Shown one piece after another: positions 32,837 through 41,162 of a stretch of DNA of 64,000 bases (position 1 is the stretch's first letter; every line of letters starts with the position of its first letter). The translations under genes and the position numbers were made by a program. The notes beneath the pieces were generated by a model. The model had not been told where the DNA came from, ran no database searches, and saw only the letters and a program-made list of their open reading frames with translations. Location: the NCBI RefSeq assembly GCF_002008165.1, contig NZ_MRDM01000017.1, positions 248,749-312,748 on the forward strand. The letters run 5' to 3'. Origin of the DNA: Rhizobium laguerreae. GTDB lineage: Bacteria > Pseudomonadota > Alphaproteobacteria > Rhizobiales > Rhizobiaceae.

Positions 32837-33256
32837 TCAAGGATGCGTTTCGGGAGAAATGATGTCTAACTCAGGGAAATAGGAGCGGTAGCGCGCGCCA
32901 TCGCGCGTCAGAAGGCGGTGCGATCTCACCAGGGCATGAGCACCGATGAAAAAATCCGGCAGGGTGCGCTCGCGCAGGCCGCCGCTTCTCCGGTACTGCG
33001 CATGTGCCATGCCGGCCCGGTAAGCGGCGGGAAACGGCAGGGCCTCGCGGATCAGGTTTAGCCGCGACAGGAGAAACGCAAGGGTTTCCTCGCGCGGGGT
33101 CATGCTTGCCAGCTCCGCCCAGACGACCGGTGTCATGATGAATGGCGAGTCCGGACGCAATACGCTCAACGCCCGCGCGGACCATTCCCTGAAAGGACTA
33201 TCCGGTCCGAAAATATCGATGAAGATGTTCGTATCAACGAGGACCGAGGTCATCAC
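32837..33256 (-). CDS. VapC-like PIN-domain toxin (module 2, between ruvC and ruvA)
   Basis: A 139-residue PIN-domain protein. Active-site acids are D8 in VLVDTNIFID, E48 in VVWAELAS, D101 in TLPDFFIGAHAL and D119 in LLTRDGARY, matching the VapC pattern. Its start overlaps the antitoxin gene by 23 bases, so translation is coupled. It is only distantly similar to the module 1 toxin, so the two modules did not arise by a recent local duplication. Confidence 0.87.
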   Translation of the reverse strand: MMTSVLVDTNIFIDIFGPDSPFREWSARALSVLRPDSPFIMTPVVWAELASMTPREETLAFLLSRLNLIREALPFPAAYRAGMAHAQYRRSGGLRERTLPDFFIGAHALVRSHRLLTRDGARYRSYFPELDIISPETHP

Positions 33257-33497
33257 GTGGTCCCCTCAACCATTCCATGAATTCATCGGTCGTCATGCCG
33301 CTGGTGTCGAAGGTTCCGCTCATACTGCCGAGCCAGGATTCAAAATCGTCCTGTGATGGCTCTATCCTGCTGGATAGAACAACGAGGCGGGCACCCTTTT
33401 CATCGGCAACGAAATCCACCTCGGATCCGGGGCCGATCTTCAAGCGGTCTCGGATGTCCTTGGGAATTGTCACCTGGCCTTTTTCCGTCACGCGCAT
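33234..33497 (-). CDS. AbrB/MazE-type antitoxin (module 2)
   Basis: An 87-residue antitoxin with an N-terminal AbrB-like DNA-binding domain (MRVTEKGQVTIPKDIRDRLKIGPGSEVDFV) and an acidic C-terminal tail for toxin binding. It should repress its own module and block the overlapping PIN toxin. Its ribosome binding site (GGAGGT) lies inside a near-perfect 21-bp palindrome. The start is 54 bases after the ruvC stop, the same distance as at module 1. Confidence 0.88.
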   Translation of the reverse strand: MRVTEKGQVTIPKDIRDRLKIGPGSEVDFVADEKGARLVVLSSRIEPSQDDFESWLGSMSGTFDTSGMTTDEFMEWLRGPRDDLGPR

Positions 33498-33498
33498 G

Positions 33499-33519
33499 GT
33501 AATACCTCCGAGGTATTAC
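33499..33519 (-). promoter_or_regulatory. Operator palindrome at antitoxin gene 2, covering its ribosome binding site
   Basis: GTAATACCTC (33499-33508) and GAGGTATTAC (33510-33519) are perfect 10-bp inverted repeats around a single base. The palindrome ends one base before the ATG and includes the GGAGGT ribosome binding site, so it could act both as a DNA operator for the antitoxin and as an mRNA hairpin hiding the site. Confidence 0.72.
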
Positions 33520-33551
33520 TTATCATCGAATGGGAACAAGTCAAGAACAGA

Positions 33552-34061
33552 TTAGCCGGCCAACGCCTGCCGCAGCTTGTTGCTGCCGCGATTATGCGCA
33601 TGGCAGATGGCGATCGCCAGGGCGTCGGCGGCGTCGTTGCCCTTGAATTCGACCTTCGGCATCAGGATCCTCAACATCATGTGGATCTGCTGCTTTTCGC
33701 CATGGCCGACGCCGATGACGGCCTTCTTCACGGCGTTCGGGGCATATTCGGAGACCGGCAGCCCGGCGCGCGCCGGTACCAGCATGGCAATGCCGCGGGC
33801 CTGGCCAAGCTTCAGGGTCGCCACCGCATCCTTGTTCACGAAGGTCTGTTCGACGGCGGCCTCATCCGGCTTATAGCTGTGGACGATCTCCGCCAGGCCG
33901 TCGTGCAATTGGCAAAGGCGGGAGGCAAGGTCCATGTCTCCATCGGAGGTCACGGTTCCGGATGCCACAAACCGCAGGGAATTGCCTGATATCTCGATGA
34001 TGCCCCAGCCGGTGCGGCGAAGCCCGGGATCGATGCCGACGATGCGAATCGTATTTTGCAT
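33552..34061 (-). CDS. ruvC: Holliday junction resolvase RuvC
   Basis: A 169-residue RuvC. Catalytic acids appear in IVGIDPGLRRTGWG (D11), in EAAVEQTFVNKD (Glu near 70) and in the C-terminal GNDAADALAIAICH pair. It cuts Holliday junctions symmetrically. It heads the minus-strand run ruvC, antitoxin, toxin, ruvA, antitoxin, toxin, ruvB, phosphoesterase, NUDIX, DinB-like. It is divergent from the chemoreceptor gene across about 230 bp. Confidence 0.95.
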   Translation of the reverse strand: MQNTIRIVGIDPGLRRTGWGIIEISGNSLRFVASGTVTSDGDMDLASRLCQLHDGLAEIVHSYKPDEAAVEQTFVNKDAVATLKLGQARGIAMLVPARAGLPVSEYAPNAVKKAVIGVGHGEKQQIHMMLRILMPKVEFKGNDAADALAIAICHAHNRGSNKLRQALAG

Positions 34062-34292
34062 GGTTCAACCTATAGCGATTGCGAAATAACTGCCATCGAT
34101 ATGTGAACAAAACAAAAACATTCCTGGATTTCGGCCGCGCCATTTACCGCGAATTAAAACAGATGCCCGAATTCTAGTCACCGAATACGAGAGAGGCTTC
34201 TTTTCGCGAAGAGTTAAGCCTCCGATGTTCTGTTTACAGGTCAGTTGATCAGGCATGCGCTGGCAGGCACGTTCAGAAGGGGTTCGTCGTAC

Positions 34293-36608
34293 ATGGCTCG
34301 GAGATTTCAATCCCTGTCCTTCAAGGTCATCGTCACATTCATTCTGCTGACCGTGCTGTCGATTGCGGTCATCGATGTGCTTGCCTATTTCGCCAGCAGC
34401 CGCATTTCTGACGAGCAGGCGCTGAAGGCCAAGGAAAGTGTGCTGATCTTTCGCGGCGACATGCTGCAGGACCAGCTGACCCAGCTTGAAAACCAGGCCA
34501 ATTCCATCGCGCGCATCGAGGCGCTGCAAATGTCGATCACCAATCTGAAGAGCGGCTGGAAGACCATCGAGAAGACCTCGGGCGATGCCCGTGCCGAGCT
34601 GAAGAAGGTTTTCATAGCAGGCAACCCCAACCCCGCCGACCAGCGCGAGAAGCTCATCAAGCCGGAAGGGCCGAGCGGCTTTTATTATTCGAGCCACGAA
34701 AAGACGCAGGGCGAAGTCGCCCGCGACCTCGAGGATACCGCCTTCAGCGATCTGCTGATTGTCGATCTCGAGGGCACCGTGCTCTATTCCTATAAGAAGG
34801 AAGATGATTTCGCCGAAAATCTGAAGTCGGACACCTGGAAGGCGACCGGCGCCGGCATCGCTTTCGCCAAGGCGATCGAGAATACCGCCAAGGCGACCGA
34901 TGACGCCGCGCCGACAGGCTTTTCCGGCCTTCGCGTCGATGCCGGCAGCGGCAAGTCGGCGATCTTCTATGCCGTGCCGATCGTCAAGCTTGGGGCGGCC
35001 AAGGGCATCATTCTCTTCAAGGTGCGCGACGACATCGTCACCGGCATCCTCGCCAAGGGCATCGTTCAGGGCAGCACGGCGCGGGCGGCGATCGTCTCCG
35101 GCGATGGCTCCGCCGTCGGGCTCGACGGAAGCGGCAAGCTCGCGACGCTCGATGTTACGCCCTTCACCTTCATCAAGGATGCGCTTGCCAGTTCGGCGAT
35201 GACGGTTGCCGATTTCGACCGGGCGGATGGTGCGGCTCGTGCCTATGTCCGCGGCATCGACTATCGCGGCGACCGCTTCCTCGTGGTCGAGAGTGTGCTC
35301 CTGAGCGAGCTCAATGCCGGCTCGATCGAGATCGCCACCCTGCTGACGATGATCGGCATCGGCGTGCTCGTTGTCATGGCGATCACAACCGGGCTCGTTA
35401 CCAATTTGCTGTTTTCGCCGCTTGCGCGGCTTGCCGGTGTCACCCGCGATGTCGCCGACGGCAAGCTCGACAGCGAGATCGGCAGCCTGAACCGCAAGGA
35501 CGAGATCGGCACGATGGCCAATGCGCTGGACCGCTTCCGCCACTCGCTGATCGAAAGCCGCGAGCTCGAAGCCGCCAGCGAAGAGACGCGCCTGCAGGCC
35601 GAGCAGGATCGCCAGCAGAATCTGGCCGAGCGCGAGGCCGAGGCCAAGACGCTGCAGCAGGTGGTCGAGGCGATTGACGAGGGCCTGCATCATCTGGCGA
35701 ACGGCGATCTCGCCTATCAGATCGATAGCCGCTTCCCGAACGAGCTTGAAAGCCTGCGCGTCAATTTCAACGAGGCGCTGGCGACACTCAGCGAAACCAT
35801 GACGGCGATCGGCGGCAACTCGATGGCGGTGCGCGCCGGCTCCGAGGAGATGCGCACCGGCGCCGACGAACTTGCCGGGCGCACCGAGCGCCAGGCTGGC
35901 TCGATCACCGAGACGGCGAATGCGATCAGTGCCATCACACAGTCGGTCCGCCGGCAGATCGAGCGGGCCGAGCAGGCCGAGCGCATCGCTCGCGACGCCA
36001 AGAAGGAGACGACCGGCTCAGGCCAGATCATGCGCGAGACGATCGCGGCGATGGAGGCAATCCAGGCCTCCTCGCGCCAGATCAACACGATCATCTCCGT
36101 GATCGACAACATCGCCTTCCAGACCAACCTCCTGGCGCTCAATGCCGGCGTCGAGGCGGCGCGCGCCGGTGAATCCGGCAAGGGCTTTGCCGTCGTCGCC
36201 ATGGAAGTGCGCGAGCTGGCCCAGCGTTCGTCGAGTGCGGCCAAGGAGATTTCCAGCCTGTTGCAGAAATCGACGCATGAGGTCGAAAGCGGCGTTACGC
36301 TGGTGGAAAAAGCGGGCGTCGCGCTGACGGGCATCGGCGCCCATGTCGAGGCGATCAATGGCCAGATCAACGAGATCATGAGTGCGACCCGCGAGGAGGC
36401 CAATACGCTGCGCGAGATCAATAGCGCCGTTGCCGAACTCGACGCGATGACGCAGCAGAACGCCTCGATGGTCGAGGAGACGACAGCGGCGATCCACCGG
36501 CTGGCGACCGAAGCCCTGGAAATGGATCGCCAGCTCGGCAATTTCACGCTGCCGGCCGGCCACCACCAGCCGAGCGCTGAGGTGCATGTGCTGCGCCGCC
36601 ATCGGTAA
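34293..36608 (+). CDS. Methyl-accepting chemotaxis protein
   Basis: A 771-residue chemoreceptor with a first membrane helix (about 8-32), a periplasmic sensing domain of about 310 residues, a second helix (about 346-372) and a HAMP domain (LARLAGVTRDVADGKLDSEIG). A second HAMP-like segment follows, then the MCP signalling domain with the conserved tip DNIAFQTNLLALNAGVEAARAG (about 605-627). It would signal to CheA/CheW; no such genes are nearby and the ligand is unknown. No NWETF-type C-terminal pentapeptide is present. The ATG at 34293 has AGAAGG about 10 bases upstream and starts just before helix 1. Confidence 0.92.
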   Translation: MARRFQSLSFKVIVTFILLTVLSIAVIDVLAYFASSRISDEQALKAKESVLIFRGDMLQDQLTQLENQANSIARIEALQMSITNLKSGWKTIEKTSGDARAELKKVFIAGNPNPADQREKLIKPEGPSGFYYSSHEKTQGEVARDLEDTAFSDLLIVDLEGTVLYSYKKEDDFAENLKSDTWKATGAGIAFAKAIENTAKATDDAAPTGFSGLRVDAGSGKSAIFYAVPIVKLGAAKGIILFKVRDDIVTGILAKGIVQGSTARAAIVSGDGSAVGLDGSGKLATLDVTPFTFIKDALASSAMTVADFDRADGAARAYVRGIDYRGDRFLVVESVLLSELNAGSIEIATLLTMIGIGVLVVMAITTGLVTNLLFSPLARLAGVTRDVADGKLDSEIGSLNRKDEIGTMANALDRFRHSLIESRELEAASEETRLQAEQDRQQNLAEREAEAKTLQQVVEAIDEGLHHLANGDLAYQIDSRFPNELESLRVNFNEALATLSETMTAIGGNSMAVRAGSEEMRTGADELAGRTERQAGSITETANAISAITQSVRRQIERAEQAERIARDAKKETTGSGQIMRETIAAMEAIQASSRQINTIISVIDNIAFQTNLLALNAGVEAARAGESGKGFAVVAMEVRELAQRSSSAAKEISSLLQKSTHEVESGVTLVEKAGVALTGIGAHVEAINGQINEIMSATREEANTLREINSAVAELDAMTQQNASMVEETTAAIHRLATEALEMDRQLGNFTLPAGHHQPSAEVHVLRRHR

Positions 36609-36634
36609 ATGATTGCTTCTGATCTTGCACAAGG

Positions 36635-36658
36635 GGTCGCGCTCGCGCGGCCTTTTTT
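36635..36658 (+). terminator. Rho-independent terminator of the chemoreceptor gene
   Basis: GGTCGCGC (36635-36642) pairs with GCGCGGCC (36645-36652), with one G-T pair, followed by six T, 27 bases after the stop. Confidence 0.85.
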
Positions 36659-36735
36659 GTTTGCGCGGATGGTTTGGAATGGTGCGGGCGCGAACCTACA
36701 TAGACTGCATCGTTCAACTGCCCGGCAGGTTTTCC

Positions 36736-37737
36736 ATGGTTCCCTTCTCCATACTCGACCTTTCCCCCGTTGCCGATGGCAGCAGCGTGCGCCAATCCCT
36801 CGATGGCTCGGCGCGGATGGCTGTGAAGGCCGAGGAATTCGGTTACAAGCGCTTCTGGCTTGCCGAACATCACGGCATGCCGGGGATCGCCAGCGCTGCC
36901 ACATCAGTCGTCATCGGCCATGTCGGCGCTGCGACCAAGCGCATCCGCATCGGCTCCGGCGGCATCATGCTGCCCAATCATTCGCCGCTTGTTATCGCCG
37001 AGCAGTTCGGCACGCTGGAGGCGCTCTTCCCCGGCCGTATCGATCTCGGCCTCGGGCGCGCACCGGGAACGGACATGCGTACGGCACAGGCGCTACGGCG
37101 CAACCTCGAGGCCGGCGCAAACAGCTTCCCGAACGACGTGGTGGAACTGCAGCAACTTCTCGATACGCCGGTCGAGAACCAGGCGATCCTCGCGGTTCCC
37201 GGCAATGGCTCACATATCCCGATCTGGCTGCTCGGCTCCAGCCTCTACAGTGCCCAGCTTGCCGGCATGCTGGGGCTTCCCTATGCCTTCGCTTCGCACT
37301 TCGCGCCCGACATGCTGCTCGATGCGATCGCGATCTACCGCGACCGCTTCCAGCCCTCGGCGACGCTCGACAAGCCCCATGTGATGGTTGGCGTGATGGG
37401 TGCGGTGGCGGCGACAGATGAGGAGGCTCGCTACCATTTCACTTCTGCAGAGCAGCAGTTCGTCAATCTGCGCCGCAATGTCCGCGGCCGGTTCCCGCGT
37501 CCGGTGGCCGATATGGCGGACTTCTGGTCGCCGATGGAGAAGATGAATGTCGAACACACACTGCGTTATGCCGTGGTCGGCTCGCCGAAGACGGCGGAGG
37601 CGAAACTGACGGAGTTTCTACAGGAAACGCAGGCAGACGAGGTGATCATCTCGATGCCGATCCACGACATCGAGGCGCGGCTGACATCGGTGGAACTATT
37701 CGCGGGGCTGGGAAATTTCATGCGAGCCGCCGCTTAG
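36736..37737 (+). CDS. LLM-class flavin-dependent oxidoreductase
   Basis: A 333-residue bacterial-luciferase-like TIM-barrel enzyme (MVPFSILDLSPVADGSS, RFWLAEHHGMPGIASAATSVV, RIRIGSGGIMLPNHSPLVIAEQ, GRIDLGLGRAPGTD). It belongs to the YhbW-type group, which uses FMNH2; the natural substrate is unknown. The ATG at 36736 begins exactly at the family N-terminus; the longer open frame reaches back through the chemoreceptor terminator and is not credible. It ends at a bidirectional terminator shared with yebC. Confidence 0.9.
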   Translation: MVPFSILDLSPVADGSSVRQSLDGSARMAVKAEEFGYKRFWLAEHHGMPGIASAATSVVIGHVGAATKRIRIGSGGIMLPNHSPLVIAEQFGTLEALFPGRIDLGLGRAPGTDMRTAQALRRNLEAGANSFPNDVVELQQLLDTPVENQAILAVPGNGSHIPIWLLGSSLYSAQLAGMLGLPYAFASHFAPDMLLDAIAIYRDRFQPSATLDKPHVMVGVMGAVAATDEEARYHFTSAEQQFVNLRRNVRGRFPRPVADMADFWSPMEKMNVEHTLRYAVVGSPKTAEAKLTEFLQETQADEVIISMPIHDIEARLTSVELFAGLGNFMRAAA

Positions 37738-37782
37738 GATCTACGCAAGGCGCACTCTGACGGCGCCATCTTTCCGGCAAAT

Positions 37783-37809
37783 AAAAACCCGGCGTTGTGC
37801 CGGGTTTTT
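37783..37809. terminator. Bidirectional terminator between the LLM gene and yebC
   Basis: AAAAACCCGGC (37783-37793) pairs with GCCGGGTTTTT (37799-37809), giving a T run after the hairpin on each strand between two convergent genes. Confidence 0.92.
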
Positions 37810-37831
37810 ATTTGATACCTGCCTGAGGAGA

Positions 37832-38578
37832 TCAGGCCGAGAGCTTCGCCAGCACTTCTTCCGAGACCTCGAAGTTGGAATAGACGTTCTGCACGTCGTC
37901 ATCGTCTTCCAGGCTGTCGATGAGTTTCAGCAGCGACTGGGCTTTTTCCTCGTCTACCGGCACGTTGTTCTGGGCACGCCAGACGGCCTTGACGGTTTCG
38001 GCTTCGCCGAGGTTCGATTCCAGCGCTTTTGCCACTTCGCCGAGGGCTTCGAAGGCGCAGGTGATGTAGTGGCCGTCTTCGTCGGTCTCGACGTCGTCGG
38101 CGCCGGCTTCGATCGCGGCTTCCATCACCTTGTCGCCATCGCCGACGGAAAGCTTGTAAGTGATTTCGCCGACATGGTCGAAGGAGAAGGAAACGGAGCC
38201 GGTTTCGCCGAGAGCGCCGCCGGCCTTGGTGAAGCTCGAGCGGACGTTGGAGGCGGTGCGGTTGCGGTTGTCGGTCAGGGCTTCGACGATGATCGCCGTG
38301 CCGCCGGGGCCATAACCTTCATAGCGGACTTCATCATAATTTTCGCCGTCGGCACCGGCTGCCTTCTTGATGGCGCGGTCGATATTGTCCTTCGGCATGG
38401 ACTGGGCCTTGGCGTTCTGGATCGCCAGGCGAAGGCGGGCGTTCATCGTCGGGTCGGGCAGGCCGGCCTTTGCGGCAACGGTGATTTCGCGCGCAAGCTT
38501 GGAGAACATTTTCGACCGCACGGCATCCTGACGGCCTTTGCGGTGCATGATGTTTTTAAACTGTGAATGGCCAGCCAT
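37832..38578 (-). CDS. YebC/PmpR-family protein (TACO1-like)
   Basis: A 248-residue YebC protein in the usual three-domain form (MAGHSQFKNIMHRKGRQDA, NARLRLAIQNAKAQSMPKDNIDRAIKK, YEGYGPGGTAIIVEALTDNRNRT). YebC proteins were first called transcriptional regulators; more recent work links the family to relief of ribosome stalling at proline runs. The ATG at 38578 is the family start. In many bacteria the gene lies beside ruvC, and here it is about 4 kb away, with the chemoreceptor and LLM genes between. Confidence 0.93.
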   Translation of the reverse strand: MAGHSQFKNIMHRKGRQDAVRSKMFSKLAREITVAAKAGLPDPTMNARLRLAIQNAKAQSMPKDNIDRAIKKAAGADGENYDEVRYEGYGPGGTAIIVEALTDNRNRTASNVRSSFTKAGGALGETGSVSFSFDHVGEITYKLSVGDGDKVMEAAIEAGADDVETDEDGHYITCAFEALGEVAKALESNLGEAETVKAVWRAQNNVPVDEEKAQSLLKLIDSLEDDDDVQNVYSNFEVSEEVLAKLSA

Positions 38579-38719
38579 GGCACCCCTGTTCACGTCTCAT
38601 TGTTCGGAATGGGCCGCCTTATAAGAGCGAAACGGCACCCGTTCAAGGAAAAAGCAGTTCGGAACAAAGGTGAGGGGATGACGTTTCAACCGAACTCCAT
38701 CCAACGGAAAGGAACGGTC

Positions 38720-39223
38720 ATGGCAAGTCTCAGTGAGGCGCAGGAACATCCAGCACGTCAGCTCTGGGATCAGGTCAACGATGTTCATGCCGGCATGCTC
38801 GGAATTTCCGGACTGGACATGCACATGCAGCCGATGGCGCCGCATGCCGATCCCACCACCAACACAATCTGGTTCTACACCAAGACCGATGCCGACATCG
38901 TGCGTGCCATCAAGCCCGGCAGCCGCGCGCATTTCTGCGTTATCGGCAAGGATCACGACTATCACGCCTGCCTCGCCGGTGTGATCGAGGTGCATCCTGA
39001 CCCCTCCAAGATCGAGGAATATTGGAGCTCGATCGTCGCGGCCTGGTATGACGGCGGCAAGAAGGACCCCAAGCTCACTATGCTGTCCCTCCATGTCGAC
39101 GATGCCGAGATCTGGGTTTCCACGGGCAACAAGCTGAAATTCGGCTGGGAGATCGCCAAGGCCAATCTCGACGACGACAAGATGCCGGATGTCGGCATCA
39201 AGCGCCATCTGCAGTTCGCCTGA
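38720..39223 (+). CDS. Pyridoxamine 5'-phosphate oxidase-like FMN-binding protein
   Basis: A 167-residue split-barrel flavin-binding protein of the general-stress-protein-26 type (ARQLWDQVNDVHAGMLGIS, TIWFYTKTDADIVRAI, DDAEIWVSTGNKLKFGWEIAKANL). These bind FMN or FAD but usually lack PNPOx activity; the role is unknown. The ATG at 38720 follows GGAAAGGAACG; the open frame upstream is non-homologous and overlaps the yebC promoter. Confidence 0.85.
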   Translation: MASLSEAQEHPARQLWDQVNDVHAGMLGISGLDMHMQPMAPHADPTTNTIWFYTKTDADIVRAIKPGSRAHFCVIGKDHDYHACLAGVIEVHPDPSKIEEYWSSIVAAWYDGGKKDPKLTMLSLHVDDAEIWVSTGNKLKFGWEIAKANLDDDKMPDVGIKRHLQFA

Positions 39224-39246
39224 CGCGCAGTGCTCCTGCATAATTC

Positions 39247-39296
39247 AAAGTGCTACAGCGTCCTTTGCGCGTCTAAAAAGACGCGCGGCGCTGTAA
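39247..39296. repeat. Rhizobial palindromic intergenic repeat, copy B
   Basis: The unit begins AAAGTGCTACAGCGTCC, like copy A at 23695-23742. An inner stem GCGCGTCT/AGACGCGC with an AAAA loop is nested inside outer arms TACAGCG/CGCTGTA. It lies between the PNPOx-like gene and the convergent MBL-fold gene, where it could also end transcription. Confidence 0.78.
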
Positions 39297-39319
39297 AGTA
39301 GGAAAACCGCGGGGCCTTT

Positions 39320-40165
39320 TTACTGCACGCCCTTCAACACATAGATCAGCGGCTTTTTCGGCAGCGTACGCATCGAGACGATGATGCTGTCATCGGGCGC
39401 ATTGGCGACGTCGAAATCCTTGCCGAACATCGAGACGAAGGCTTCGACCGGCGGGCCGCGCCGGTGCATCGGTAGGATCAGCGACGAGCGTAGCCGCTTG
39501 ATGACGCGGCTCATGCTGTCGGCGCCCATGGTTAGGCCGCCATCGACGGGGACCATGACGACGTCGAGGCGGCCGATCTCGGTATAATGGGTATCCGTCA
39601 GTTCGTAATGCAGGTGGCCGAGATGGCCGATGCACAGGCCGGCGATCTCGAAGATGAAGATGGAATTGCCGTTCTCGTGCGAGCCGCCGAGGCCATAGCT
39701 GAAGCGGATATCCGTCGTGACGTTGCGGATATAGGCATCGCCGACGACCAGATTCACATTGGCCTTCTCGTCCGGAACATCGCTCCACCCGTGCAGTACG
39801 TGCTTGATGCCCGGATCGGGCGCCAAGGTGAAGTGGGTCGAGTGGGCCTTGTTCATGGTCACGACGTCGGGCATCGTCGCCGGCCTGTACCAGCCATTAT
39901 AGTCTGTCGCGATGACGATGCCGCCCGGGGTCTCGATCGCGAAGGTGGAGTGGCCGAGGAAGGTGAGTTTGACGTCCTCGCCCTCGGAGACGGCAGGCAC
40001 CAGCGGCGGGGTGCCGGAAAAGCTTGCGAAGGTCACTTTGGGGATGGTTTGCGCGATCGCCTGGCACTGGCTGACCGGCGGCCGCTGCTCTTGTGCCCCG
40101 GCGAGATTCGGCGCGGCGAAGGCCGCAAGGCATGCGATAGCGAGGACAAGATATCGCGGCTTCAT
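39320..40165 (-). CDS. Exported MBL-fold (UlaG-like) metal-dependent hydrolase
   Basis: A 281-residue protein with a signal peptide (MKPRYLVLAIACLAAFAAPNLAGA, likely cut after residue 24). The metallo-beta-lactamase-like fold resembles the UlaG type (KLTFLGHSTFAIETPGGIVIATDY, GLCIGHLGHLHYEL, DVVMVPVDGGLTMG, ILPMHRRGPP). The canonical HxHxDH is not evident; metal ligands are probably those of the UlaG group. Substrate unknown. The ATG at 40165 directly precedes the signal peptide. Confidence 0.82.
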   Translation of the reverse strand: MKPRYLVLAIACLAAFAAPNLAGAQEQRPPVSQCQAIAQTIPKVTFASFSGTPPLVPAVSEGEDVKLTFLGHSTFAIETPGGIVIATDYNGWYRPATMPDVVTMNKAHSTHFTLAPDPGIKHVLHGWSDVPDEKANVNLVVGDAYIRNVTTDIRFSYGLGGSHENGNSIFIFEIAGLCIGHLGHLHYELTDTHYTEIGRLDVVMVPVDGGLTMGADSMSRVIKRLRSSLILPMHRRGPPVEAFVSMFGKDFDVANAPDDSIIVSMRTLPKKPLIYVLKGVQ

Positions 40166-40200
40166 GCCACCCCTCCGGCGCTCTATCACCCTTCAATCGG

Positions 40201-40248
40201 CGCATAATCCTTTCCGAAAATCGATCCCGATTTTCGGGGTTATGCGCG
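40201..40248. repeat. Palindromic intergenic element with CCGAAAATCG arms
   Basis: CGCATAATCC and GGGTTATGCG form outer arms, with inner arms CCGAAAATCG and CGATTTTCGG around two or three bases. The whole 48-bp unit is a near-perfect hairpin between the MBL-fold gene start and the end of ymdB. It looks like another dispersed rhizobial palindrome, though only one copy is seen here. Confidence 0.6.
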
Positions 40249-40334
40249 AGTGGCGGGGAGGATGCGGCATGAGGCCGCAGGGGTCCAGACCGAGGATGCT
40301 CACAATTGCGTGTTGGACGGTCGCGCGCCGCCTG

Positions 40335-41159
40335 TTACCGCCAGAATTCCGGCACCGTTTCGGCCAGCCGGGGTCCGAGCCGGAGTGGCGCGATCTTTTC
40401 GGCAAGGCCCGTCGTATCCGAGATTTCCACGCCGACGCCGCAGATCGTCGCGGGGCCGTTTGCGGCTTCCATGCGGCCCTTCGGCATCTTGGAGATGAAA
40501 CGATTGAGCGGCTCCTCCTTGTCCATGCCGAGGGAGGAGTCATAGTCGCCGCACATGCCGGCATCCGACATATAGGCGGTGCCGCCGTTCAGGATCTGTG
40601 CGTCGGCGGTCGGCACATGTGTGTGGGTGCCGACGACGAAGCTGGCGCGGCCGTCGACGAAATGTCCGAAACACTGTTTTTCGCTGGTCGCCTCGGCATG
40701 GAAATCGAAGATGATCGCATCGGCCTGTTCCTTCAGCGGGCAGGCATCGAGGATGACCTCCGCCGATTTGAAGGGGTCGTCGAGTTCCGGATGCATGAAG
40801 ACCCGGCCCATGACGTTGGCGACGAGCACGCGCGCGCCGTTCCTGGCATAGAAGAGGCCGGAGCCGCGGCCGGGCGTGCCTTGCGGATAGTTAGCTGGCC
40901 GCAGGAATTGATCGTGGCGGCCGGCAAAAGCGACGGCTTCCTTCTGGTCCCAGACGTGATTGCCTGTCGTCACCACGTCGGCGCCGGCATTGATCGTTTC
41001 CAGAAAGATGTCCTCGGTGATGCCGAAGCCGCCGGCGGCATTCTCGCCGTTGACGATGACGAAATCGAGCTTGAGGTCGGAAATCAGGCCGGGGAGGCGG
41101 TCCCACACCGCCGTGCGTCCCGTCTTGCCGACCATGTCACCCAGAAAAAGCAGCCGCAT
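40335..41159 (-). CDS. YmdB-family metallophosphoesterase (TIGR00282)
   Basis: A 274-residue cytosolic phosphodiesterase of the TIGR00282 family (MRLLFLGDMVGKTGRTAVWDRL, VIVNGENAAGGFGI, VVTTGNHVWDQKE, FDFHAEATSEKQC, VGTHTHVPTADAQIL). In Bacillus YmdB cleaves 2',3'- and 3',5'-cyclic nucleotides and affects biofilm and sporulation. It follows the cyclo-ligase gene by three bases, a pairing common in Alphaproteobacteria. Confidence 0.92.
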   Translation of the reverse strand: MRLLFLGDMVGKTGRTAVWDRLPGLISDLKLDFVIVNGENAAGGFGITEDIFLETINAGADVVTTGNHVWDQKEAVAFAGRHDQFLRPANYPQGTPGRGSGLFYARNGARVLVANVMGRVFMHPELDDPFKSAEVILDACPLKEQADAIIFDFHAEATSEKQCFGHFVDGRASFVVGTHTHVPTADAQILNGGTAYMSDAGMCGDYDSSLGMDKEEPLNRFISKMPKGRMEAANGPATICGVGVEISDTTGLAEKIAPLRLGPRLAETVPEFWR

Positions 41160-41162
41160 TCC

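Noticed and set aside
34065..35693. A 542-codon open frame on the minus strand
   Set aside because: It is antisense to the chemoreceptor gene and encodes no recognisable domain.
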